NCBI GenBank assembly: GCA_040901705.1
Contig: JBBDYI010000260.1
Coordinates: 1 to 17,236, forward strand
Length of the DNA: 17,236 nucleotides
Reading direction: 5' to 3'
Source: PLA5 sp040901705
GTDB lineage: Bacteria; Planctomycetota; Planctomycetia; Pirellulales; PLA5
Shown: piece after piece, positions 1 to 8,288 of the stretch
How the letters are laid out: each line of letters begins with the position of its first letter
How positions within the stretch are numbered: the stretch's first letter is position 1
Program-made: the position numbers and the translations under genes
The notes under the pieces: generated by a model
Databases searched by the model: none
The model's input: only the letters and a program-made list of their open reading frames with translations
Told to the model about the DNA's origin: nothing

Positions 1-2243
1 GATATCTCAAAATCGTCGCTTCCGGCGGACCCTGGGACGAAATGATCGAACCCGACACGCACCGCCGCGTGCGCCGCGATGCCTGGATTCGCGCCCAACT
101 CACCGAGCTTGTCGAATCCGCCGCCCCCGACCAGCGCGAAGCCATCGACGCGGCCATCCGCCGCCAGATCGACGTGGCGCTCGCCGGCGGACGGCTTGCG
201 TCGCTCACCGCCGCGGTCGCCTATTTCGGCGCTCAGCCGGCCTCCGCGACCGCCAGGTTGAAGCTCGCCGGCATGCTGGTCGAGCAGGGCGACATGCTCG
301 CTGCCGAGCAGCACGCCTTGCCCTTGGCGTTCTCGCCCGACCGAGCCACGGCCGCCAGTGCGTTGGCGATCCTCGGCGACCTTGATCTGCGTGCAAATCA
401 ACTTCCGCTCGCCGCGGAGCAGGCCCGGCGATTGCAAAACGATTTCGGCGACGTCACGCTCCCCGCCGGCGGTACGGGCAGCGATGCCGCCGCGGCAATT
501 CTCGCCCAACTCGCCCTCCGCCGCGAATCGGCGTCTGCATCTTTGCAAGATCAAAACGCCCCCAACGAAAACCGTCGCCCAGCCCCCTGGCCAACCGGAT
601 ACGTCAAAGTCGAAATCGGCAAGCGAACCGGCAACAGTGAACCCCGCGAAACGCAATACCAGGTTCCCCTCGTCGGACCGCGCGGACTGGCGGTCGGCAA
701 CGGCCACCTGATTCTCGAACGCAACGCCCAGCGCCTGATCGCCCGCGACGCATGGGGCAGCGAACTGCTGCACGTTTCGATGCTCGGCGGTCCGCTCGCC
801 GAAGAGCGCGAGATCGATCCCTACGTCTGCGTTGCCCGCGAACGAGGCCACTTGCTGATCCTTTCCGCCGGCGATCGAATCGTCGCCATCAACGGACTCG
901 GTTCGCCCGCCGATCCGCTCACGACGACGGCTTGGGAGCAACCGCTCGCCACGAAAGAAGACGACGAAGATTCGCCGCGGTCCTTTGGCCAGCGCCGCCG
1001 CGTCGAACGGGGGCAAATCACCAAACGCTGGGGCGAGGTCGAATACCGCGCGATCGATTCCGACGCCAACGTGCTGGGCGTGCTCGGTCCCATCACCGAC
1101 GCTGGCGTCTGCTACCAGCGCGGCCGCGAACTCGTCTGCGTCGAATCCGCCACCGGCAAGCTCGTCTGGACCGTCGAAAACCTGCCGCCCGGCTGCGAAC
1201 TTTTCGGCGACGAAGAATTGCTATTCGCTGCCCCGCACGACAGTCTCGACGGCGCGCTGGTCTTTCGCATGGCCGACGGCCAGCCGCTGGGCCAGCGCCA
1301 GGTGCCCAGCGAAATGAGCCGCATGACCACGCTCGGCCGCCAGATTCTCGTTTGGGGACAGCACGACGGCAAACTCGCCATCGGCCTGCTCGACGCTTGG
1401 ACCGGCGCGCGAAGCTGGAACCGCCCCGTCGCTGAAGGAACCGTCGCCCAAGTCCTCGGCGATCGCGTCGCGATCCTCGAACCCACCGGCAAGTTCGTCG
1501 TCGTCGATATCGCCACGGGCAATACGGCGCTCGAACAACAATTGCTCGCCGAATACGACGAGTCCGGACAACCGCGGCTGGTGTCGCTGCACGTCATCGC
1601 CTCGCAAGAGCAGATGATCGTCGTCGCCAACCGCAGCAAATCGCCCGACCACAGCAAAGACAACAAAGTCCGCTGGATCAACCGGCAGACGCCGTTGGTC
1701 ACCGGCCGCGTCTACGCGCTCAATCCCCGGACCGGAGCGCAACAGTGGCCCGTGCCCGCGGAAGTCGAAGATCAAGGACTGGTGACGTCCCAGCCGCCGG
1801 AGTTGCCCCTCTTGGCGTTCATGCGGCACGTCGACTTGGGCGAATCCCGCGAACGTCGCGTCCGGTTCACCACGCACGTCTATTGCCTCGACAAACGGAC
1901 CGGCGGCGCGGTGATGCACCTCGATTCGACGACCGGTTACCGCTTCAGCCGAATGGACTTGGACGCCACTTCGGCCTACGGTTCCCACTGGACGGCCGAT
2001 CTCGCCGCCGGCACGGCGACCTGCAAGCTGCCCGCGCTCGACGTAACGTTTCGATTCACCAATCAACCGATCCCACCGGAACCGCCGGCCCAACTGGCCG
2101 ACCGCGATCCCGATGGAGAAGCCGCCCGGCAAGCCCGGGCGATCGGCTCATTTTTCAAGGAACTAGGACGCCGCCAGGCCGACCCCGGCGGACGAACGCC
2201 CGAAGACATCTTCGGCGGCGACGACGACCTCGACGACGAATAG
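1..2243 (+). CDS. PQQ-like beta-propeller protein with TPR-like region, 5' end outside window
   Basis: The frame that ends at the TAG at 2241-2243 is open to the left edge. The first in-frame ATG at 42 is preceded by thirteen sense codons (YLKIVASGGPWDE), so the true start lies upstream. Numbered from that ATG (733 residues), about 15-165 is alpha-helical, alanine-rich and TPR-like. About 200-640 is beta-rich with repeated propeller-blade signatures: RGRELVCVESATGKLVW, KFVVVDIATGN, VYALNPRTGAQQW and VYCLDKRTGGAV. These match PQQ/WD-like blades in which a short turn holding T/R-G-x separates strands. The C-terminus is strongly acidic (DIFGGDDDLDDE). Planctomycete proteins of this kind are usually large and exported, with an N-terminal propeller half that would lie outside the window. 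No catalytic residues for a PQQ dehydrogenase are visible, so a scaffold or binding role is more likely than an enzymatic one (inference). It may or may not share a transcript with the downstream genes. Confidence 0.85.
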   Translation, partial: YLKIVASGGPWDEMIEPDTHRRVRRDAWIRAQLTELVESAAPDQREAIDAAIRRQIDVALAGGRLASLTAAVAYFGAQPASATARLKLAGMLVEQGDMLAAEQHALPLAFSPDRATAASALAILGDLDLRANQLPLAAEQARRLQNDFGDVTLPAGGTGSDAAAAILAQLALRRESASASLQDQNAPNENRRPAPWPTGYVKVEIGKRTGNSEPRETQYQVPLVGPRGLAVGNGHLILERNAQRLIARDAWGSELLHVSMLGGPLAEEREIDPYVCVARERGHLLILSAGDRIVAINGLGSPADPLTTTAWEQPLATKEDDEDSPRSFGQRRRVERGQITKRWGEVEYRAIDSDANVLGVLGPITDAGVCYQRGRELVCVESATGKLVWTVENLPPGCELFGDEELLFAAPHDSLDGALVFRMADGQPLGQRQVPSEMSRMTTLGRQILVWGQHDGKLAIGLLDAWTGARSWNRPVAEGTVAQVLGDRVAILEPTGKFVVVDIATGNTALEQQLLAEYDESGQPRLVSLHVIASQEQMIVVANRSKSPDHSKDNKVRWINRQTPLVTGRVYALNPRTGAQQWPVPAEVEDQGLVTSQPPELPLLAFMRHVDLGESRERRVRFTTHVYCLDKRTGGAVMHLDSTTGYRFSRMDLDATSAYGSHWTADLAAGTATCKLPALDVTFRFTNQPIPPEPPAQLADRDPDGEAARQARAIGSFFKELGRRQADPGGRTPEDIFGGDDDLDDE

Positions 2244-2260
2244 TTTTGCAGCGTGGTTTT

Positions 2261-2291
2261 GTAGGGCGGGTCGAACGAAGTGAGGCCCACC
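2261..2291 (+). repeat. Imperfect palindromic intergenic element (GTAGGGYGGGTCGAAC type)
   Basis: The element begins GTAGGGCGGGTCGAAC and closes with GGCCCACC, which is the imperfect inverse of GGCGGGTC, so it can fold into a stem with one mismatch and one wobble pair around a purine-rich loop. Its first 16 nt recur with one change at 17137-17152 at the other end of the window. Elements of this look are common in planctomycete intergenic DNA, a point recalled rather than searched. Confidence 0.6.
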
Positions 2292-2329
2292 GTGTTGTGT
2301 GCCGCTCAGCGTCGTGACGGCTCAATGTT

Positions 2330-2355
2330 GTGGCGTGGTCTCCCGACCGCGCCAC
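2330..2355 (+). repeat. Hairpin, 11-bp stem with TCCC loop
   Basis: GTGGCGTGGTC (2330-2340) and GACCGCGCCAC (2345-2355) are reverse complements apart from one T-G wobble pair, and TCCC forms the loop. It sits just 5' of the ribosome binding site of the 2379 gene and has no T-run after it, so it does not look like an intrinsic terminator. It could be a dispersed REP-like element or a 5'-UTR structure. Confidence 0.6.
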
Positions 2356-2363
2356 GGAATTGC

Positions 2364-2370
2364 AAGGAGA
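2364..2370 (+). promoter_or_regulatory. Shine-Dalgarno site AAGGAGA fixing the start at 2379
   Basis: AAGGAGA ends 8 nt before the ATG at 2379. The same frame is open from an ATG at 2280, but that extension would translate the hairpin and lacks a comparable site. The signal peptide begins exactly at 2379. Confidence 0.75.
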
Positions 2371-2378
2371 TCCGGCGA

Positions 2379-3422
2379 ATGCAAAAAACAATCGCAATAC
2401 TCCTGCCCATCTGCGCGACGATCGTCGCCTCCACGCTCGCACCGCGCGCCGTAACCGCCGCCGAGCGCGACCCGCGCACGCAAGCCGTCATCCACCGCGG
2501 CCTTGAGTGGCTCGCCTCGACCCAGTCGCGCGTCGGCAACTGGACCGCCAAAAACGGCGCTTACCCAACCGCCATGACCGCGCTGGCCGGCTGTGCGTTT
2601 CTCTGCGAAGGCTCGACGACCACCCAGGGAAAATACCAGGAGAACGTCCGCCGCGCCGTCGACTACTTGATCAATCGCTCCCGCGAAAATGGACTGATCG
2701 GCGACCCCGCCACCGACGACCGCTACACCTACGGCCACGGGTTCGCGCTGCTATTCCTCTCCCAAGTCCTCGGCGAGGAAGAGGACGAAGCCCGCCGCGC
2801 AAAACTCATCGACGTGCTCACGAGGGCGGTCGAGTTCACCGGCCGCGCACAGACTTCCGCCGGCGGCTGGGGCTACGTCAGCGCTAAGGACGGCGGCAAC
2901 TTCGACGAAGGTTCGACCACCGTCACGCAAATCCAGGGCCTCCGCAGTTGCCGCAACGCCGGCATCCGCGTCCCCAAGGAAGTCGTCCAAAAAGCCGTCC
3001 AATACATCCACACCTGCACCCATGCCGACGGCGGCGTGCAGTACAGTTCCCAAGGCGGCAGCAGCCGCCCGGCGATCACCGCCGCCGCCATCGCCTGCTT
3101 GTACAACGCCGGCGAGTACGACGACAAATACGTGCCGAAGTATCGCGACTATTGCGAGAAGAATCTCGACGGACTCGGCACCGACGGCTTCGGCCACTGG
3201 CACTACGCGCACTATTATTACGCCCAAGCCATGTATCGCGACGGCGGCGAAAAGTGGAACAAGTATCGCGACGAAACGACCAAGAAAATCCTCGCCGACG
3301 TAAAAGACGACGGCCGCACCGCATTCTGGGAACAAGGCTTCGTCGGCCCGGTCTACACCACGGCGATCAACCTCACGATCCTACAACTCGACGGCGCAGC
3401 GCTGCCGATTTACCAACGCTAG
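2379..3422 (+). CDS. Exported prenyltransferase/squalene-oxidase repeat protein
   Basis: The product has 347 residues. Residues 1-28 form a signal peptide (basic MQK, hydrophobic core, probable cleavage near AVTAA-ER). The rest is an alpha/alpha toroid of the prenyltransferase/squalene-oxidase repeat family: an N-terminal repeat around 34-75 (HRGLEWLASTQ, NWTAKNGAYPTAMTALA), GGWGYVSAKDGGNFDEGSTT at 162-181, HADGGVQYSSQGGSSRPAIT at 215-234, and a final FGHWHYAHYYYAQAMY block at 271-286. At 347 residues it is about half the length of a real squalene-hopene cyclase. It shows no DXDD acid motif, so terpene cyclisation is unlikely. Family members in planctomycetes are often found beside MoxR operons and remain uncharacterised. 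The start is set by the AAGGAGA site and signal peptide. A role as an envelope binding or scaffold protein is an inference. Confidence 0.85.
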   Translation: MQKTIAILLPICATIVASTLAPRAVTAAERDPRTQAVIHRGLEWLASTQSRVGNWTAKNGAYPTAMTALAGCAFLCEGSTTTQGKYQENVRRAVDYLINRSRENGLIGDPATDDRYTYGHGFALLFLSQVLGEEEDEARRAKLIDVLTRAVEFTGRAQTSAGGWGYVSAKDGGNFDEGSTTVTQIQGLRSCRNAGIRVPKEVVQKAVQYIHTCTHADGGVQYSSQGGSSRPAITAAAIACLYNAGEYDDKYVPKYRDYCEKNLDGLGTDGFGHWHYAHYYYAQAMYRDGGEKWNKYRDETTKKILADVKDDGRTAFWEQGFVGPVYTTAINLTILQLDGAALPIYQR

Positions 3423-3438
3423 AAACAGGGGGCGGCGA

Positions 3439-3530
3439 TCAGGGGTCGGGGGGCAGGGAAGAATGCTTCGACCGAATCGTCGGCCGCCGAATCCTGAATG
3501 CTGACCCCCGATTCCTGACCCCTGACCCCC
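3439..3530 (+). repeat. Inverted and tandem GACCCC-type repeats upstream of the MoxR gene
   Basis: The 115-nt gap 3423-3537 holds a G-rich arm at 3439-3456 (TCAGGGGTCGGGGGGCAG) and a C-rich arm at 3501-3518 (CTGACCCCCGATTCCTGA) that match as inverted repeats at 15 of 18 positions. The motif CTGACCCC is then repeated directly up to 3530, seven nt before the MoxR start codon. The C-rich part resembles that at 5809-5848. No clear Shine-Dalgarno site or sigma-70-like promoter is visible in the gap. Confidence 0.6.
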
Positions 3531-3537
3531 GAACCCT

Positions 3538-4575
<1,038 letters not shown>

Positions 4576-4594
4576 AAATGGAACGCCAAAGACC

Positions 4595-4801
4595 TAACCA
4601 CAGAGAACACGGAGGAGGAGCACAGAGAAACACGGAGTTGATTGCAATTCGCAAGTGATGAACGATGAGTGATGAATGATGAGTGATGAGCACCCAGCCG
4701 AACGAAGCGTCGCCACGCATCCTGTTCATCGCTCAGCATTCATCACTCATCATTCATCACTTGCATTTCCTCCGTGTTCCTCCTGCGTGTCCTCTGTGGT
4801 T
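4595..4801 (+). repeat. Nested long inverted repeat of CACAGAG-type and TGATGAAT-type elements
   Basis: The gap between the MoxR and DUF58 genes (4576-4833) is built from two nested inverted pairs. The outer pair is 4595-4630 (contains AACCACAGAGAACACGGAGG) against 4766-4801 (contains TCCTCTGTGGTT), with roughly 31 of 35 positions matching. The inner pair is 4651-4684 (GCAAGTGATGAACGATGAGT onward) against 4731-4764, with about 31 of 34 matching. The inner loop of about 46 nt (4685-4730) is unique. As RNA this would fold into a long cruciform or hairpin inside the operon. Both unit types look like dispersed planctomycete intergenic repeats (recalled, not searched). No gene is seen here. Confidence 0.8.
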
Positions 4802-4833
4802 GATGAACCCGGTCTCGAACTCGTGTGACGTCC

Positions 4834-5736
4834 ATGCCCGACGCCAAGGTGCTGCTCGATCCCGCCGCGATCAAACGAATCGGCCGGCTGGAACTGCGCG
4901 CCCGGCATATCGTCGACGGCTTCCTCTCCGGCATGCACCGCAGCCCGTACTTCGGCCAGTCGGTCGAGTTCCGCCAACATCGCCAATACGTGCCCGGCGA
5001 CGATCTGCGGAACGTCGATTGGAAAGTCTGGGCCAAGCAGGACCGGCACTACATCAAGCAGTATGAGGAAGACGCGAACCTCCGCTGCACGCTGCTGGTC
5101 GACGTGTCGGCGAGCATGAGTTACGCCAGCGGTCCGCTGTCGAAATATGAATATGCCGCATCGGCCGCCGCCGCGCTGGCTTATTTGCTGCTCAAACAGC
5201 AGGACGCCGTCGCCTGCGTGACGTTTGCCGACGCGATTCGCGCCCGCGTCCCCAGCCGCACCCGCCGCACGCATCTCGACGCAGTCGTCGCGGCGCTGGC
5301 CGAACAATCCCCCCGCGAAAAAACCTCGTTGTTCGACATCCTCCGCGATGTCGCCGAACACGATCCGCGCCGCGGCATGATCGTGCTGCTCTCCGACTTG
5401 TTCGTCGAACGCGACGGGCTGTTCAAGGGCCTGCGACTGCTCCGGCAGCGCGGCCACGACGTCCTCGTGCTGCACGTGATGGACGACGACGAACTCGATT
5501 TCACGTTCACCGGCCCCACGCGCTTCGAAGGCCTCGAAAGCACCGACATACTCAACTGCAACCCGCGAGCGCTGCGAGAAGGCTACCTCGAAGCCCTCGA
5601 CCGCTACCTAACCGAAATCCGCCGCGGCTGCGCAAGCCACGCCGTCGACTACCGCCAGGTGCGAACGAGCGAACCGCTCGACGCCGCGCTGGCCGCGTTC
5701 CTGGCAAGCCGCGCGAACCGGCGAAGGCCGGCGTGA
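4834..5736 (+). CDS. DUF58 protein with VWA-like fold
   Basis: The product has 300 residues, the usual size, with no signal peptide or membrane helix. The DUF58 signature is clear: HRSPYFGQSVEFRQHRQYVP (35-54) followed by GDDLRNVDWKVWAK (55-68). Next comes LLVDVSASM with a complete DxSxS metal site (D90, S92, S94). The matching late VWA strand is MIVLLSDLF near 183-191, and FDILRDVAEHDP comes shortly before it. DUF58 proteins pair with MoxR ATPases, whose gene lies directly upstream, and are thought to act as the metal-dependent adaptor between ATPase and client. A GTG at 4825 in the same frame gives three extra residues. The ATG at 4834 is preferred because it starts at the family's usual N-terminus, although neither has a clear Shine-Dalgarno site. 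It is separated from MoxR by 258 nt of repeats, an unusually large gap for this pair. Confidence 0.93.
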   Translation: MPDAKVLLDPAAIKRIGRLELRARHIVDGFLSGMHRSPYFGQSVEFRQHRQYVPGDDLRNVDWKVWAKQDRHYIKQYEEDANLRCTLLVDVSASMSYASGPLSKYEYAASAAAALAYLLLKQQDAVACVTFADAIRARVPSRTRRTHLDAVVAALAEQSPREKTSLFDILRDVAEHDPRRGMIVLLSDLFVERDGLFKGLRLLRQRGHDVLVLHVMDDDELDFTFTGPTRFEGLESTDILNCNPRALREGYLEALDRYLTEIRRGCASHAVDYRQVRTSEPLDAALAAFLASRANRRRPA

Positions 5737-5738
5737 AT

Positions 5739-5779
5739 CAAGTGATGAATAATGATGAATGATGAATGACGAGTGATGA
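5739..5779 (+). repeat. TGATGAAT-type tandem repeat
   Basis: Direct repeats of a degenerate 7-8 nt TGATGAA(T) unit begin with CAAGTGATGAA and end with GAGTGATGA. The same ends, in the same orientation, bound the left inner arm at 4652-4688, so this is a second copy of that element. It fills the start of the gap after the DUF58 stop codon. Confidence 0.65.
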
Positions 5780-5808
5780 CCGCGGACGCCCTAGTCCCGC
5801 TGAATCCC

Positions 5809-5848
5809 GAATCCTCCCCGACCCCCGACCCCTCTCCCCCGACCCCTG
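5809..5848 (+). repeat. C-rich GACCCC repeat upstream of the BatA-type gene
   Basis: The block contains CCCCGACCCCCGACCCC and a further CCCCCGACCCC, preceded by CCGAATCCT. The same CCGAATCCT followed by CTGACCCC units occurs at 3487-3530 before the MoxR gene. It ends 4 nt before the ATG at 5853, so it occupies the place where a Shine-Dalgarno site would normally be. Confidence 0.55.
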
Positions 5849-5852
5849 CTTC

Positions 5853-8288
5853 ATGTCCGCCCTCCACCCGGCACTCCTGGCTTGGCCGTTCGCGCTGCTC
5901 GTCGGTGTGCCGCTGGTGATCCATCTGATCAACCTTCTCCGCCGCCGCCGCGTCCGCTGGGGCGCGATGGAATTCTTGCTCGCCAGCCAAAAGAAAAACC
6001 GCCGCCGCATCATCCTGCGACAATGGATGCTGATCGTCGCGCGGATGGCCGCCGTCGGTTTGTCGCTGTTGCTTCTCGCCGGGCTGGTGCTCTCCGGCGA
6101 TTGGGCGCGGCTGTTCGGCGGCGGCGAAGCCCACCATCTCATCGTCGTCGACGACACCCTCTCGATGTCCGCCACGGGCCCGGCCGGCGCCGCGTTCGAT
6201 CGAGCCAAACAAGCCGCCCAGCGGCTCGCCGGACAAATCGCCCAAGAGAATTCGCCGCAAAGAATCACGCTGCTGCCGTACACCGTCGTCGCCGATCAAA
6301 CGTGGAATGCCGACGAAGACTGGCTCGCCCACACGGTCGATCCGCAGCGGCTCTCCGCCGACGTCGAGGCGCGGCTCCGCGACTGGCGGCCGACGCAGCT
6401 CGCCACCGCTCCGCTGGCCGTGCTCGACGGCGTCGAACGATTGCTGGCCCAAGGCCGCGCCGGCGAAGAGCGCACCGTGCATCTCGTCACCGATTTTCGC
6501 GCCGCCGACTGGCGCGCCGCGCCGGCCGTGCGGCAGCGGTTCGAGCATCTGGCCGAGTCCGGCGTGAAAATCCACCTCGTCAACTGCACGCTCGCGTCCG
6601 AGCCAAACGTCGCGATTTCGGAATTGAAACTGCTGCCGGGTGCGCGGGCGGCCGGCGTGCCGCAGATGCTCGAAGTCGCCGTCACAAATCTCGGCCTCGC
6701 CACCGTGACCGATGTGACGATCGAAACCAGCTATCGGCCGCTGGCAAACGCAGCACCGTCCAACGGCGCGAGTGAAAACAATGCCGGCCCTGCCGTTAGC
6801 CTGTTTCCCTCCGGCGACGCCCCCTGGACCAGCTTGCCGGCGCTCGACTTCGCCGCCATCAAGCCCGGCGAAACGAAGGCCGGCCGCCTGCAAGTCCGTT
6901 TCCCCGCGGCGGGCGACTACGCGCTGAGGGCGGCGCTCGCCGGACCGTTTCTCGCCGACGCCGACGCGCTCGCCGCCGATAACGAGCGATACGCCGTGGC
7001 GAAGATCGCGCTCGACGTGCCCGTGCTCGTCATCGACGGCGACCCCCGCGACGACGATGCGTTTCACGTCACCACCGCGCTGCGGCCGGGCGGAGCGACG
7101 CGGACCGGCGTCAATGTAACGGTCAAACCGGCCACGTTCCTCCGCGACCAACCGCTCGACGGTTTCGCGGCGGTCTATCTGCTCGACGTCGGACGATTGG
7201 AAAAGTCGGCCGTCGATGCGCTGGAAGATTACGCCCGACGCGGCGGCGGCGTAGCGTTTTTCGTCGGACCGAATGCCCATCGCACGACGATCAACGACAT
7301 GCTGTTCCGCGACGGCGCGGGCTTGTTCCCCACCGCGGTGGAAGGCCCGACGGATTTGCCCTATTCGCTGGCGAGCCGCGGCGATGGCTCCGAAAATGAC
7401 ACCCAGAGCACTGGCACAGCCAGTGGCACCCATGTGGTCGACATCGCGTTCGACCGCCGCGGCGCGCTGGCCCGCTTGGCCGGCGAGGCCTATCAAGGCT
7501 TCGCCCCGCACTTATCGCGATATCTGGCCATCGATGCGGCGCGGCTGGCGGCAAAGGACTCGCCCGCGACGGTCCTCGCCCGCTTGCGCAACGATGCGCC
7601 GCTGGTCGTTGCCCGCCCGTTCGGCCAGGGGCGCTCCGTCGTCGTACTGACGACGGCCGGCAAACTCTGGTCGGATTGGGCCGGTTCGCTCACCTTCCCG
7701 ATTCTGCTACAAGAACTGCAAGGCTACCTCACCGCCGGCCAGGCAGCCCAATTCGGCGGCGCGACCGGCGAACTGCTGGAACTGCCGCTCGACGCGAATC
7801 GGTACGCCGCGGATACGCTCGTCACGCTTCGCACGCCCTACGACGCCACGTCGCCGTGGTCGAAGATCGAACGCAAAGCCGAGCCGGCCGACGGCGGCGC
7901 GCTGGCGGCTCGTTTCGCCGCCCGCGATCGCCGCGAAACCGGCCGCATCGGCATTTATGAAGCAAGCTACGCCGACAAGAGCGGGTCCAGCCAGGTCCGC
8001 CGCGAGGCCCGCAATGCCGCCGCCAGCGAAGGCGATTTGACCGCCCTCGACGCCCGCGACGTGGCCGAACAACTGGGGGGCGTCGACTTCGTCTACCACG
8101 GCTACGCGGAACTGGAGAATCAAACCAACCGCGTCGCCGGCGTCGATTCGAGTCCGTATTTATTCTGGCTGCTCTTCGCGCTGCTGGCCGGCGAACAATT
8201 GCTGGCCTACCTGGCGAGCTATCATCCGAGCCGAGACGCGAACCATCACTCCCGCCAACACCCAAACCGGCCGGAGGTGTCGCGATGA
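5853..8288 (+). CDS. BatA-type membrane protein with VWA and GATase-like segments
   Basis: The product has 811 residues. The frame is open from 5766, but the first 29 codons would translate the C-rich repeat, and MSALHPALLAWPFALLVGVP at 5853 is the typical BatA N-terminus (PF07584), ending in LLRRRRVRWGAMEFLL. Membrane helices lie at about 9-27, 57-82 and near the C-terminus at 767-790. A VWA-like domain follows the second helix with HLIVVDDTLSMS, where D100, T102 and S104 form a DxTxS variant of the metal site, and a late strand HLVTDF near 209-214. A beta-rich, CARDB-like segment covers about 250-380. Next is a GATase-I-like flavodoxin fold (VLVIDGDPRDDD near 389, DYARRGGGVAFFVGPN near 460) with no cysteine nucleophile. 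The product overlaps the next gene by ATGA. The probable role is a membrane partner of the MoxR/DUF58 pair, with the ligand unknown. Confidence 0.9.
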   Translation: MSALHPALLAWPFALLVGVPLVIHLINLLRRRRVRWGAMEFLLASQKKNRRRIILRQWMLIVARMAAVGLSLLLLAGLVLSGDWARLFGGGEAHHLIVVDDTLSMSATGPAGAAFDRAKQAAQRLAGQIAQENSPQRITLLPYTVVADQTWNADEDWLAHTVDPQRLSADVEARLRDWRPTQLATAPLAVLDGVERLLAQGRAGEERTVHLVTDFRAADWRAAPAVRQRFEHLAESGVKIHLVNCTLASEPNVAISELKLLPGARAAGVPQMLEVAVTNLGLATVTDVTIETSYRPLANAAPSNGASENNAGPAVSLFPSGDAPWTSLPALDFAAIKPGETKAGRLQVRFPAAGDYALRAALAGPFLADADALAADNERYAVAKIALDVPVLVIDGDPRDDDAFHVTTALRPGGATRTGVNVTVKPATFLRDQPLDGFAAVYLLDVGRLEKSAVDALEDYARRGGGVAFFVGPNAHRTTINDMLFRDGAGLFPTAVEGPTDLPYSLASRGDGSENDTQSTGTASGTHVVDIAFDRRGALARLAGEAYQGFAPHLSRYLAIDAARLAAKDSPATVLARLRNDAPLVVARPFGQGRSVVVLTTAGKLWSDWAGSLTFPILLQELQGYLTAGQAAQFGGATGELLELPLDANRYAADTLVTLRTPYDATSPWSKIERKAEPADGGALAARFAARDRRETGRIGIYEASYADKSGSSQVRREARNAAASEGDLTALDARDVAEQLGGVDFVYHGYAELENQTNRVAGVDSSPYLFWLLFALLAGEQLLAYLASYHPSRDANHHSRQHPNRPEVSR
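7409..7425 (+). repeat. Perfect palindrome inside the BatA-type coding region
   Basis: CACTGGC and GCCAGTG form a perfect 7-bp inverted repeat around ACA. It encodes part of the Ser/Thr/Gly-rich loop STGTASGTHV, a place where an insertion would be tolerated. Twelve nt of it (CACTGGCACAGC) recur at 9142-9153 in the next gene, again in a low-complexity linker. Confidence 0.55.
8273..8278 (+). promoter_or_regulatory. Shine-Dalgarno site GGAGGT for the 8285 gene
   Basis: GGAGGT lies 6 nt before the ATG at 8285, inside the last codons of the BatA-type gene. With the ATGA overlap it supports coupled translation from this start. Confidence 0.7.

Noticed and set aside
2244..2262. Intrinsic terminator after the PQQ-type gene
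   Set aside because: TTTTGCAGCGTGGTTTT contains T-runs but no GC-rich stem ahead of them.
2280..2378. N-terminal extension of the prenyltransferase-repeat protein
   Set aside because: It would translate the hairpin, and the signal peptide and Shine-Dalgarno site mark 2379.
4651..4764. TGATGAAT repeats considered as a CRISPR array
   Set aside because: The units are 7-8 nt, degenerate and partly inverted, without constant repeats separated by unique spacers, and no cas genes are nearby.
5766..5852. N-terminal extension of the BatA-type protein
   Set aside because: The 29 extra residues come from the C-rich repeat and would precede the family's standard membrane-inserted N-terminus.
5649..7511. 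A 620-codon open frame on the minus strand across the DUF58 and BatA-type genes
   Set aside because: Its translation is low-complexity and arginine/glycine-rich with no domain, while the plus strand encodes clear family motifs. Long antisense frames are expected at this GC content.
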